A DNA stretch of 64,000 nt from Arachnia rubra. Lineage in GTDB: Bacteria > Actinomycetota > Actinomycetes > Propionibacteriales > Propionibacteriaceae. Positions 25,763 to 35,645 of the stretch are shown one piece after another. The position numbers and the translations under genes are program-made. The stretch is from assembly GCF_019973735.1 (NCBI RefSeq), contig NZ_AP024463.1, positions 3,252,973 to 3,316,972 on the forward strand, written 5' to 3'. The notes beneath the pieces were generated by a model. It made no database searches. It had not been told where the DNA came from and saw only the letters and a list, made by a program, of their open reading frames with translations. The first letter of the stretch is position 1, and each line of letters begins with the position of its first letter.

Positions 25763-26683
25763 TCATGGCTCGACGGTGCGCCCGTCAATCACAGCCATGA
25801 TCCGGTCCAAGTCGTCGGCAGAGGCAAACTCGATGGTGATCTTGCCCTTGTTCTTACCGATGGCAACCTTCACCCGGGTATCAAAATGGTCGGAGAGCAC
25901 AGCCGCGACCGCGGCTTCACGTTCTGAGGGCAACCGCCGGACACGCTGCGTCGGTTCCTCGTCCGTTGGGACGTTGCCGAGCCGGACCATTTCCTCTGTG
26001 CTGCGCACTGAGAGCCCCTCGGCGACAACGCGCTCAGCAAGCAGCTCTTGCGCTCGCTGATTCGTCAATCCCAGCAGTGCTCGTGCATGCCCGGCGGAAA
26101 GCACACCGGCAGCCACCTTGGTCTGCACGGTGGAGGGGAGGCTCAGGAGCCTGAGGGTGTTCGAGATCTGCGGCCGGCTACGGTGAATCTTCTGGGAGAG
26201 CTGTTCTTTGGTGCAGTTGAAGTCTCCCAGGAGCTGCTGGTACGCGAGGGCTTCCTCCAGGGGATTGAGGTTGGCCCGGTGAAGGTTCTCCAGAAGCGCA
26301 TCACGCAGCAGGGCATCATCATCGGTGCCACGGACAATAGCTGGAATCGTCTCCTTGTCCGCAAGTTTGGAGGCGCGGAACCGGCGTTCGCCCATGATCA
26401 ACTCATAGTGATCGGGCTCCACCTCACGCACCACGACGGGCTGCAGCACCCCGAACTCTTTAATGGAGGCAGCCAATTCGTTGAGATCATCCTCATCGAA
26501 GACGTGACGTGGCTGCCGGGGGTTGGGTACGATCTGCTCCAGCGGCAGCTCCACAAAGTAGGAGCCATCCCGGAGCCGCTCGGAGGGAGCAGCAGGCTTG
26601 CTCTGGGTTTCCGGTTCGTCGGTCCGGGCGAAAAGATCCCCGAGGCCCTTTCCAAGACCAACGTGCTGTTTTGCTCTGGCCAT
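25763..26683 (-). CDS. parB: Chromosome-partitioning protein ParB
   Basis: A 306-residue ParB. The N-terminus carries a ParA-stimulating basic stretch (LGKGLGDLF). The CTPase/clamp boxes GERRFRAS and ENLHRANLNPLEEA are intact, followed by the HTH CTKEQLSQKIHRSRPQISNT that reads parS, and a C-terminal dimerisation domain (about 245-306). ParB loads at GTTTCACGTGAAAC sites, slides as a CTP clamp and recruits SMC. Its ATG overlaps the parA stop by 1 bp (TGATG). A decayed inverted piece of this gene lies at 30026-30176. Confidence 0.95.
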   Translation of the reverse strand: MARAKQHVGLGKGLGDLFARTDEPETQSKPAAPSERLRDGSYFVELPLEQIVPNPRQPRHVFDEDDLNELAASIKEFGVLQPVVVREVEPDHYELIMGERRFRASKLADKETIPAIVRGTDDDALLRDALLENLHRANLNPLEEALAYQQLLGDFNCTKEQLSQKIHRSRPQISNTLRLLSLPSTVQTKVAAGVLSAGHARALLGLTNQRAQELLAERVVAEGLSVRSTEEMVRLGNVPTDEEPTQRVRRLPSEREAAVAAVLSDHFDTRVKVAIGKNKGKITIEFASADDLDRIMAVIDGRTVEP

Positions 26684-27693
26684 CAGGCTGCTCCTTCAGT
26701 CTCGATGGATCGGGCGATCTCTTCGGCGGCCTTGAGGTAGGCGACAGCGCCAGGAGACTTGGGGTAGTAGGTGAGGACGCTCTGGCCATAGGACGGGGCC
26801 TCAGCGATCCGCACCGAACGTGGGATTTCCACGTCAAGCGTTTCCTCCCTGAAATGCGACCGTACCTCGGTGGCTACCTCATGGGAGAGGTTCGTGCGAT
26901 TGTCAAACATCGTCAGGAGCACCGTCGTCAACTGTAGTTGATCATTCAGGTTTCCCTTGACCCGTTGGATAGTACGCATCAGCTGGGAGACACCCTCGAG
27001 AGCGTAGTACTCGCATTGAATGGGCACCATGATCTCGGTAGAGGCAACGAGAGCGTTGAGCGTGAGAAGCCCCAGCGAAGGGGGACAGTCGAAAAAGACG
27101 TAGTCAACCCCAGATTCCTCGATATATTGAGCCAGCGCCCTCTTCATTCTGGACTCACGGCCGGACTCATTGACGAGTTCCAGTTCCGCGGTGGAAAGGT
27201 CGATCGTGGCGGGGAGGACGTGCAGATTCGGCGTGTGGGGAGACTGGACGGCGAGGTCCTGGATCCGTTCTCCACGAAGCAGTACCTCGTAGGTTCCCGG
27301 GGTTCCAGGGTCATGTTCGACGCCGAGAGCAGTGGATGCGTTGCCCTGTGGATCGATGTCAATCACAAGCACGTTGAGGCCGCCAAAGGCGAGGGCGGCA
27401 GCGATGTTCACGGTCGTGGTCGTCTTCCCGACGCCGCCCTTTTGGTTGGCGACCACGAAAATGCGGGGTTCTTCCGGACTCGGCAGCGCTGACATCTGAG
27501 TCTCGTCCCCGTACTCAGCGCCATACTCGTCATCAGCCACCCAGTCGTCATCGGCACGATCAAAGTAAGCGCGCCGCGGTCCGATGGGGGTCTGGATGGC
27601 CGTTTCACGTGAAACGCTCTCGTGGTCCTTCCAAGGCTCGACTTCTGCGTCTTGTTTCGGAGTACGCTTGCGCTTGCGAAAGAACAGGGCCAT
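26683..27693 (-). CDS. parA: Chromosome-partitioning ATPase ParA
   Basis: A 336-residue Walker-type ATPase with the deviant Walker A KGGVGKTTTTVN, the switch DPQGNAST, and FFDCPPSLGLLTLNAL. A 75-residue N-terminal extension precedes the ATPase domain and is disordered and acidic. Codons in it for SVSRETA contain a perfect parS at 27602-27615, so the gene is also part of the centromere. ParA forms a nucleoid-bound gradient that moves ParB-parS. The parAB operon is separated from rsmG by about 8.3 kb, where most bacteria have them adjacent. Confidence 0.95.
   Translation of the reverse strand: MALFFRKRKRTPKQDAEVEPWKDHESVSRETAIQTPIGPRRAYFDRADDDWVADDEYGAEYGDETQMSALPSPEEPRIFVVANQKGGVGKTTTTVNIAAALAFGGLNVLVIDIDPQGNASTALGVEHDPGTPGTYEVLLRGERIQDLAVQSPHTPNLHVLPATIDLSTAELELVNESGRESRMKRALAQYIEESGVDYVFFDCPPSLGLLTLNALVASTEIMVPIQCEYYALEGVSQLMRTIQRVKGNLNDQLQLTTVLLTMFDNRTNLSHEVATEVRSHFREETLDVEIPRSVRIAEAPSYGQSVLTYYPKSPGAVAYLKAAEEIARSIETEGAA
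27602..27615. promoter_or_regulatory. parS site 1 (inside parA)
   Basis: A perfect GTTTCACGTGAAAC lies in the parA coding sequence; symmetry extends by 1 bp to 16 bp. Confidence 0.92.
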
Positions 27694-27761
27694 GTAGTCC
27701 TCCTCCTTTGATGCTCACCAACTTTAGCTTGAGTCAATGACGCGGACTGAAACTCAACGGC

Positions 27762-27775
27762 GTTTCACGTGAAAC
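27762..27775. promoter_or_regulatory. parS site 2 (upstream of parA)
   Basis: A perfect GTTTCACGTGAAAC lies 69 bp upstream of the parA start, where ParB binding could control the parAB promoter. No extra symmetry. Confidence 0.93.
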
Positions 27776-27823
27776 AGAATGCGCAGATCCGAATGGATGA
27801 CGTTGTCGCCGACACCTCGAGAC

Positions 27824-27861
27824 TGGTACCAGTGCGTTTCACGTGAAACGCACTGGTACCA
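27824..27861. promoter_or_regulatory. parS site 3 in a perfect 38-bp palindrome
   Basis: The parS core is 27836-27849. Perfect two-fold symmetry extends from 27824 to 27861, with arms TGGTACCAGTGC outside the core on the left and its complement on the right. This is the longest parS palindrome in the window. Confidence 0.93.
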
Positions 27862-28268
27862 CAAAGCCTTGTACCTGCGATCCTGTGACCAAGGCAAGTA
27901 CGGGATCCCGCCGGCAGGGGCGGGGGTGAGGTGAAAGAACTCCGGACTCATCCATCGCAGATCACCCCGCCGGACGCAGCGCATTGCACTTCACGGCAAG
28001 GGTCTGGTGGGGGTTGGCTGTGTCTACCGCCAGGAGATCCCCGGCAACATCAGTAGCTCTCACAAGGAATCACGAAGAGACCGGGACCAACCAAGGCATT
28101 GTGAATCAACAATCACCATCACCTATCAGACACCCGACGCCGGTGAGATATGGACCACACCTCGCGGCAGCAGACTCATCCTGACAAGATGGTCTTACCG
28201 ACGAATCTCTATACCCTGATATCAACTTAGAGATTCCGCCGGAACGCATGGGCGTTGCGTGTAATCTT

Positions 28269-28424
28269 GCGCAGCGGGTCGTCGTTTCGCCGGTTTTCCA
28301 GCCACGGATGCGTGGTGCCTCGCATCGTTCACCTCACCCAGGACACGACCCAGTCCAGTTTCATTCGATTGTCTTGGCAATACCCCTTCCAGAACTACTT
28401 CTCGCTAAGTTCCACACACGACAC
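28269..28424 (-). repeat. Decayed copy of the 162-bp element, reverse orientation
   Basis: Matches the reverse of the copy at 16901-17062 in order: GTTTCGCCGGTTTTCC, CGGATGCG, GCCTCGCATCGTTCACCTCA, ACACGACCC, GTTTCATTCG, TCTTGGCA, and the terminal CCACACACGACAC. Many transitions and small gaps. Confidence 0.6.
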
Positions 28425-29194
28425 AGGTGCCGCTGGCAGAAGCTCAGCGAAGGTAGGTGCTCCCGGAACGCTGTGAGAGAGGTGACGTCCAGCAGAGGCG
28501 TCAGAGAGAAGAAAAGCACTCGGGTAAATCTGACACTCGACTGGCAGGTGCTCCTGACCTCGGCAAGGGGCGCTGCCAGCGATACCCCGAGACCAGATGA
28601 TGCCTGCATGCTACGAGTCGACTAGTTCTTACCTGGTCTTCGTATCATCTGCTCAAGAATCCCCAGACGATTCCATTACCTGGGACCGCTTCCGAACGCG
28701 CAGAACATCCGATGGCTCTGGGCAGGCATAAGGAGATGCTAGGCACCGCTACACCGGACAACTGGGACCACACCATGAGCGATCTTGGTTCGTCCCTGCT
28801 CTGACCAGCTCCGGTAACCTCCTTGCGATAGCCAGCAAAACCATCGAAACCCACGAGGTCGCGATGCATAACAAGTGCCCATGAGAAAGCGAGTCAGCCA
28901 GGCCAGGGTGGGGTCAGGTTCTTTGGGCAGCAACCGTGGCTGGAGGTTTGACTGTCGTAACCAAGCCTATTAAATGTTATAGCGATATATAAATATCTCT
29001 GTATCTGGGTATTTCTACGGGCTATGTGAGCCACCAGCTTTGCGTAGAAGCCCCCAACGACGGATGTGAGGGAAGCGACGCTCAACCCCATGGGTAAGGT
29101 GCAAGGGAAGAGGCATGCAAGCAACGATGATCCGAAGCCAAGACAGCGGATAGGCAATGCGAGCCAACTTGGCTCTCCCAGACGAACTGACAGA

Positions 29195-29350
29195 TGGGCC
29201 TAACCCTGGCCATCAGTCGCATGTCGGGGAGAGGTCGTTCCGGGGCGGATGCTATGCCAAGGCAGCCAGGCAAAACGTCATGGGCACCCCGTGGGCAAGG
29301 CGGGGTTTAGCTCCGGGGCCTCTGCGGGTGCAAGCACCACAGCACCATAC
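29195..29350 (+). repeat. Strongly decayed copy of the 162-bp element
   Basis: The segment GTTCCGGGGCGGATGCTATG (29237-29256) followed by CCAAGGCAGCCAGGCAAAACG matches the left half; the right half is barely recognisable and the ends are approximate. Confidence 0.4.
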
Positions 29351-29642
29351 TGCTCCCGCAGACAGCGATGCAGACTATCTACGTCGTAGATATACACACC
29401 TCAAGGTCATCTGTCGCTGGCCATCAGCAGCGAGACAAGAAGGCATTTGTAGGTCTCCCCGTGAGGGGTCGGTTGCCCAGTTACCATCCATGCTTCGGGC
29501 ACCGGTCAATACACACGCCCATACATGAGGCTCCCACGGCGGAACTAGAAGCTATTCGCTCCTAGGAGCTCCGATCAGTCCTTCGGCATCAAGTCGAGGC
29601 ATCCATTTCCTTTCGATGGAGGGGACTTTTCTAACCCGTTGT

Positions 29643-29676
29643 GGCTGTCTGCGTTTCACGTGAAACGCAGACAGCC
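29643..29676. promoter_or_regulatory. parS site 4 in a perfect 34-bp palindrome
   Basis: The parS core is 29653-29666; the arms GGCTGTCTGC and GCAGACAGCC extend the perfect palindrome to 34 bp. It lies 7 bp from a 162-bp-type repeat copy. Confidence 0.93.
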
Positions 29677-29682
29677 TTGCTA

Positions 29683-29842
29683 GTCGTGTACCGGGAGTTC
29701 GTTAGTAGGAGGCAACCCTGGGGCGGATGCTGTGCCAAGATGACCGAGTGAAACTGCTACTAGACGTGCTGTGAGCAAGGTGAGCGAAGCGAGACGCCGC
29801 ATCCAGGATCGAAAACACCCATGAACTAACGCCACACAGCGC
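29683..29842 (+). repeat. Copy of the 162-bp element beside parS 4
   Basis: Aligns along its whole length with the copy at 16901-17062: GGGAGTTCGTTAGTAGGAGG, GGGGCGGATGCTGTGCCAAG, ACCGAGTGAAAC, GTGAGC, GAAGCGAGACGCCGCATCCA, GAACTAACGCCACACAGC. Differences are mostly C/T and G/A transitions. Confidence 0.65.
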
Positions 29843-30025
29843 TAGAGTCGTAGGCCCGGGAAGTCATTAGCAAAGACAGCAACCACGGACTACGTAGACA
29901 CCTGATCAAGGCGGATCCGAACAGTACAGGACCTACAGATCGATGATGACCGCCACCAGCCAGGATGAATTAGAGCACTTGCCGACTGAGTATCTGTCGT
30001 TTCTACCCCACAGTAGTCAAGGCCA

Positions 30026-30176
30026 GCTATTGTCCGTGGCATCGACGATGATGCTCTGCTGCGTGATGCGCTTCTGGAGAACCTTCACTGAGCCACCTCC
30101 CCTGAGGAAGTCGCGTATTAGCAGCTCCCGGGAGACTTCAACTGCACCAAAGAACAGTTTTCCCAGAAGATCCAGC
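30026..30176 (+). pseudogene. Inverted, decayed fragment of parB
   Basis: The first 64 bp from AGCTATTGTCCGTGGCA match the sense strand of parB (counterpart about 26342 down to 26279) with only three mismatches, all transitions. The match resumes after small deletions through CTCCCGGGAGACTTCAACTG and CACCAAAGAACAG. The orientation is opposite to parB. It covers the region encoding the CTPase box and the start of the HTH; in the parB frame a TGA follows CTTCAC. It cannot make a protein. Confidence 0.8.
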
Positions 30177-30763
30177 AGCAGGCATGAGTAGAGCGCTGGT
30201 CGGGAGCTCACAGCACCCACTCACCCAGCAGTGCTTCCACCAGCATCATGGTTATTAAGAGGTCCCTCAATGGAATCGGGTAGCACCAAGCTCGGCACTG
30301 TACTGTTCATTGTCGACGCGAACCGGAGCGTGTATCGCTTGCCCGAGTTGCCGCCGTGACGGAACACGGCCTGCAACACACCTACATCGGCGGGGCCCGC
30401 CCCCATAGCTGAAGATATCCGGCGAATGTATGAGGCGCGGCACAAGGATCCGCTGACGTTCAGCTGACCTCTATCTGGTTTGCCTTGCGCTCGATTACTC
30501 GAACAGCATCTGTCGGGACCGATTCTCCGGCATGAAGTTGACTGTAACCAGCGTCCAGAGGCTTCGCCCACCCTACTAGCGTCGGTTCCTGTCATTTCAC
30601 CGATGTTCTCCAGCCTCCAGTGCACCGTTTGACTTCGTTCAAGGAAAGCCCCCAGACCCCGGATCACCGTCGATACCAGGCTCGTAGAGGATTCTTCCCG
30701 CCGCATCACCGCAGCCGGGCGCATTCGGGTGGTCCTGACTGATGAGCTTAAGAAGGAATAACC

Positions 30764-30781
30764 CCGTTTCACGTGAAACGG
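30764..30781. promoter_or_regulatory. parS site 5
   Basis: The parS core is 30766-30779, extended to an 18-bp perfect palindrome CCGTTTCACGTGAAACGG. Confidence 0.92.
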
Positions 30782-31486
30782 AGCGGTGTACAGCTACCAA
30801 GCGCAAAGCCAGCAAATAGAGGTAACTCAGATCGAGCACAAATGCATCACGGACCATACAAGATAGTCTTCGTTCTCGGCGATGCTGCTCTCCCCGCATG
30901 GGTTCCCTGATCTTCTTGAGTGCTCTGCACGATAGGGCCGCAGGGGTCCACGGTGCTGCCCAGCCCTCAGGCGACTGCATGCCGGGTGCCCCTTCCCAAA
31001 TTTCCAGCGCATTGGTCACAGCGTCGCCTTGGAACTCCAGTATGTCAGGCAAGGAGTTGTAACCAGTTCTCAGAGGTCCCACCTGTGGTGGTGAGGCAGC
31101 GTCAATACCGTGCTGGCAAAGTCGAGGGGTCTGCCAGTCCGGTCCGGCAAGGCCACATAACCAGGATGATGTCTGGATGTTGCGAGTCAATCAGACTCTC
31201 ATTAGCGGGATCCCCCCACGTCATAGCTTTTGAGCTCCGCTTGTATGGCTACCGGCTGGGTCAGGGCAGCGCGTCCCCTGGCCTCACCTGAAGACTTGCC
31301 GCTACCCGGCAATCTTTATCTTTCAGCCCTTTGATTCTGGATTATCCGCTGAGCACCTTGGGTTTAGAGTACGGGATCCGTGGAATTCGCATATGCCACA
31401 GCCCCAGCAGACAGCCGCCATGTTTTACGGTAAAGCACCTGACGAAGCCAGCCGCTCAGGAATTCCCCCGGCCATCATCGAGAGTT

Positions 31487-31516
31487 TCGCTGCCGTTTCA
31501 CGTGAAACGGCAGCGA
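31487..31516. promoter_or_regulatory. parS site 6 in a perfect 30-bp palindrome
   Basis: The parS core is 31495-31508; outer arms TCGCTGCC and GGCAGCGA make 30 bp of perfect symmetry. Confidence 0.93.
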
Positions 31517-32640
31517 GTAGGCCCATTGCCTAGGGGTGATACCGGCATGCGGCGCTACAGACAAAGACCTGGCGGAGGTGAGCTGGAGATTTGGAAATGA
31601 CACGATACCCACTCGAAGCTCTACGAGGTCGATCAACAGCCGCGCTCCCATCCTGCTCACTAGACACCCAAGAAGCTCTCGCTCAACGGGCAAGCGACGC
31701 CCACACTCACTGTCACGATAGAAGCAAGGTGGCATTTGATCCCGTAACGCTGTCTCCAAGCACCTCACACTCTCTACCGCAAGGATTCTCTCAGCCCGAC
31801 GATTCCACGGCCGAATCTGTGCCGACAAGCACGCAACGTATACAGCCGCTCAATAGCCCGCAGGATAAGGCGGCATGATGGTGCATGTCGTACTTAAGCT
31901 CTTCACGAGCTTCAGATCCCGCTCATAGGCGGGTGGTGGGCAAGCAACGTCCACCACGTCCGTCGATTTCGCCGTGAAAATACGCTGAATCATGCGCCGC
32001 TCCCTACCCCCCACCAGGGGCCTGGGTGCCACGTCAGCTAAACCCCCTCAGTAGGTCCGTGCGACCCCTTCGATCGCACCTGCCAAGCTCAAGGCATCGT
32101 CATGGGTGTAGCAAGGTAGTGTTCGCATGGCAGCTCCCACCTCAGACCTGACGAGTGAATTTGGCGGTAATAAGGGGACCCGGGCTTTCTGGAGTCTCCC
32201 TGCAGCTCTTCCGAAGTCCTGAAACCGGGCGGAAGCCCAGCAGGAGCACTAGTCCTATCGGCTGATTCTGATTGAATTCGACCACGTGACACAGAAGTAG
32301 AAGCTCCGTGACGAGGCACTCTCTGGAAGCTAGTCCACCGTGATGGCCACCTTACCTATGACTCGGGCTCTCTTGGGTATGCCAACCCGGATCAGTGCAG
32401 CCCAGCCATTGACGATTTCATTGCGATGGTCAGCGTACAGCACAGCGCTCTTATCATGCCTTGTCAGAGCGGATTCTGGAGCGGCTCGTATCACAACACC
32501 ACGGCATCGGAGTTATTTCTAAATTCCTATCTGCCTCAAGCCATATATAGGTAAGTAGGCAAAACTATTTATCTTTTAGAGGTCTGGAGGCCATCGTCGT
32601 CTACCGTGGCTGGGGCTGGTTCCGGACCTTGAAGAGCCTT

Positions 32641-32801
32641 ATGCCGTGTGTCGGGAGGTTCCCCAGTAAGTCGGCTCCGGGGTGGATGCTGCGCCAAGAC
32701 AACCGAGCGAAACGCTACCGGGGCGTACCGCGAGCAAAGTGAACGAAGCGAGCGCCGCATCCAGAGCCAATAGACACCGGCGAACTAACGCCACACGACA
32801 C
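32641..32801 (+). repeat. Copy of the 162-bp element
   Basis: GCCGTGTGTCGGGAGGTTCC at the left end, GGCTCCGGGGTGGATGCTGC, CAAGACAACCGAGCGAAACG, CTACCGGGGCGTACCGCGAG, GTGAACGAAGCGAGCGCCGC and GGCGAACTAACGCCACACGA follow the order of the copy at 16901-17062 and are well conserved. Confidence 0.68.
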
Positions 32802-33418
32802 CAGCTTTCCTTCCTGGTCTCACTACGCGCTCTCTCCGTTCACCAGGTAGGTTTCCTCGGTCAAGACAAGGTCAGCCCCTCATGGTATGAGGGGTCCAGG
32901 GATTTCAGAGCCCAGCCATGGCTCGAAGCAGGTGTTGAGGCACACCACCAAAAACAATCCTCTACGACGGCCTATACACCTTCCCACGGACACAAGCATT
33001 GAACCCGACTGGGAACACACCAGCATGTGTGGGAAGTCCCTTCTCAGCGGTTCTCCCCTCCGCGGGGATGACGCATCAAGCAGGCGGTTACTAGCATCAT
33101 GCAAGACGTAAGAAAACACAGTAAACATGGCATCGGGTGTCCCGTCGGGTGCTTCCGGCCCCGGATACGGTCACCTCCTCGCCTGCGGCACCCCTAGTGT
33201 TGCGTGACTCAACTACCTCGCGAAACATCCACTCTGGAACCAGCCCTCGCTGACGAGCCTCCGATACACGACTCCAGGGCTAGCCGCAACGTGTGCCCAT
33301 CCATCAGCGAATCTCTATCCTGCTACGATCCACCAGTCCACACACCGCTATGTACTGACGCGTTTTCTCTACGTCAGGAGCGCAGCCGCAATGGTGGGGG
33401 TAAGTCCATTGATCGGTC

Positions 33419-33432
33419 GTTTCACGTGAAAC
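33419..33432. promoter_or_regulatory. parS site 7
   Basis: A perfect GTTTCACGTGAAAC, symmetry 16 bp in total. Confidence 0.92.
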
Positions 33433-33612
33433 GCCCTCCGCCCCACTCCACATCAGACAGCTGATCTGCACGACGTGCAAGAGCCTCCGAGAAACATGCA
33501 ACACAGTAGTCAGATCGTCTTCAAGTTGTACCGATAAAGCAATATACATATAAATACTCTCCAAGGTCGCTGTCGACGATTTCCCGAGGATCTTCGTTGT
33601 GGCTGGGCCGGC

Positions 33613-33777
33613 TCTGATGGCATGCAAAAGTTCGTCAGTAGCAGTAAGAGGCAGGTCCGGAACAGATGCTGCGACGAGGAAACCAGGCGAAATGATGAAG
33701 GTCATACCCACACCACGAGCAAGGCACGCCAGAGAGAACATCCGGCACAAAGACGAAGACACGCATCACCACTGTGA
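33613..33777 (+). repeat. Decayed copy of the 162-bp element
   Basis: AAGTTCGTCAGTAG, GAGGCAGGTCCGG, GATGCTGCG, AAACCAGGCGAAA, ACCACGAGCAAGGCACGCCA and CATCCGGCAC occur in the expected order. Ends are approximate. Confidence 0.45.
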
Positions 33778-34072
33778 ATCACCCGACTCGCATGGCTAAA
33801 ATCCTGCTCTAACGTGAAGCCATGATGTTGACCATCGTCGGTGGGCGTCTTTGCCGCGGAAGTTTACCGATGGCAGCTCTGGAGAACCTGACGATATGAA
33901 GCAACAAACCAAGCGCCCTTTGGCCAGCCGACCGGGTGGTGCATCGATGATTACAAGCAGACAGTGACTGCGATGCGTTCCCTGGACAAATCGCTCATAA
34001 CCTCGTGAATAACCAGGATCCCCAAAAAACCTGCGCTGCACCCATCCCCTACCCATCCGCCGCAACGCCCTG

Positions 34073-34245
34073 GTACCTGGTCACGTGTCATCATTCACCG
34101 GTGACTTCCGGCTCCGGATGCAGCACCTCGCTTCGGTCACCTCTCTCACGGTACGGATACAATCTGGTAGTGCTTCCTCCACCCGGCCACGTTGGCACAG
34201 CATCCGGTCTGGCTACCTCTCGTTGACGAACGTCCGGCGCAGTCA
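34073..34245 (-). repeat. Copy of the 162-bp element, reverse orientation
   Basis: Reading forward: ACCGGTGACTTCCGGCTCCG, GATGCAGCACCTCGCTTCGG, TCACCTCTCTCACGGTACGG, then GGCACAGCATCCGGTCTGG and TTGACGAACG. This is the reverse of the element order. It lies about 30 bp from parS 8. Confidence 0.55.
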
Positions 34246-34274
34246 TCAGGGGCATGCAAGCTTGACTCTGCGGT

Positions 34275-34294
34275 TGCGTTTCACGTGAAACGCA
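34275..34294. promoter_or_regulatory. parS site 8
   Basis: The parS core is 34278-34291, extended to a 20-bp perfect palindrome; the flanks show one more matching pair beyond a mismatch. Confidence 0.92.
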
Positions 34295-35419
34295 CCGCTA
34301 CTCTCCCAGGCGAAGAATCTAAAAGAGAAAAATCCTCACCATATAGCGACGCTGAAGCTCATTCACGGATAGCCGGGAAGACAGTGAAACCCCTTGCCGG
34401 AGCCAGATTGTCCGAGGCGATGAATAAGCCTTGCCGGTCAGGTCAGCACGTGGCATGAAGCTATCCCTTACCCGCCAGCCAGTATCCTCGTCTTTGCCAG
34501 TCGGTGTCTGGCAGAGATAACTCACGGTTCTGCTAGCGAGGATTTCCGCGTAATCCCGAGGCGGCGGACCGGCATCACTATGCCGTCAGCGTGTGGCCCC
34601 AGCATCTCTTCCGATGCGGCCCACCTCACACAACTGCCCATGACAGCGGCAATGCTTCTCATCCCCTAGCCTGACCGGTGTCTCACCAAATCGAGAACTC
34701 AACTCAACAACCTGGAGACCTCCGCCACGAGGATGACGACGAGGCAGGCCACTCTAGACACCATCGCGGTGAACCACAGCCACGATGCACATTGGCATGT
34801 GTCGATGATGAATAAAGTCCAAAACACCTGACGTGCACCATGTCAGCCGACTCTCTCAACAGGATTGTGTGAGTACACCCACGACGCTGGCAATAGTCTG
34901 ATGGAACGACGATCAGATCCTGCTGCTGCCGCATTGCACGAAGGACTGTCACCGACGAGATCAGAGAAAACACCCGCTGCCTTGCACCCGCTAATGCATA
35001 GCAGCAATACTCTCGCAATTTATGCCATACGGGCGACTTGCAATAGCCCAAAATGCCTTGTCAGCCGCAGACGATGATGAGTCACATGGAAATTTTCCGG
35101 GCAAACTGAGCCGAAGCCGCGACATGAAGCCGCCCCGTGGATACATCTCAGCTCCATGCTCCGGGCAACCTCGTTGCCCTCGAAGTGGGGACGCCACCCT
35201 CGTCGTCTCAGCCACCGCGCCACAGCAGAGCCGCTAGGCGCTAGGCGCAGGGTGTCCTCGGCCGCGATCACATCAGCCGCTACCAGGGCCTCGTGCAACA
35301 TAAGACTGGCGAGGAAATTACTTGCAATGAGTCTCTACGTCAGGGTCAGGAGGGTTACTCATGAATTACTCCATCCGTGACATCTCCCCTTGTCAAGCGC
35401 GGGTTGCCAGGGACTCAGC

Positions 35420-35645
35420 AGCATTGCTGAATAAGCCTCTAGAGTTGCTTGCAGTCGTGAACGAACTACTAAGGAGACTATTCACGAAGGACTTTCAGTC
35501 CGGTTCCGGTAATCCCTCTATCAATCCTGGAGGCTTATTCGCGCCTACAAAAGACTCCTCGCAACGAGGGGCTCTGTTACCTTGCAGACCACCATGGATA
35601 AGCCTCCAAGGTTGCTTGCGGTTGTAATCAGCTTCCTGACTCCAT
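35420..35645. repeat. Short degenerate repeat units
   Basis: AATAAGCCTCTAGAGTTGCT followed by TGCAGTCGTGAA (from 35431) and ATAAGCCTCCAAGGTTGCTT followed by GCGGTTGTAA (from 35597) are two related units; the block CTAAGGAGACTATTCACGAA (35469) resembles CTAAGGGATTTATTCACAAG near 9782. A second decayed repeat family is likely, but its borders are not definable by eye. Confidence 0.35.

Noticed and set aside
29943..30191. 82-codon frame covering the parB fragment
   Set aside because: It is not in the parB reading frame; resemblance comes from the duplicated DNA, not from a protein.
28248..31190. Several 125-183 codon frames in the gene-poor region
   Set aside because: They overlap each other and the repeat copies on both strands, have no ribosome-binding sites or domain sequence, and include parS-encoded peptides (FHVKR/VSRET), which are by-products of the DNA sites.
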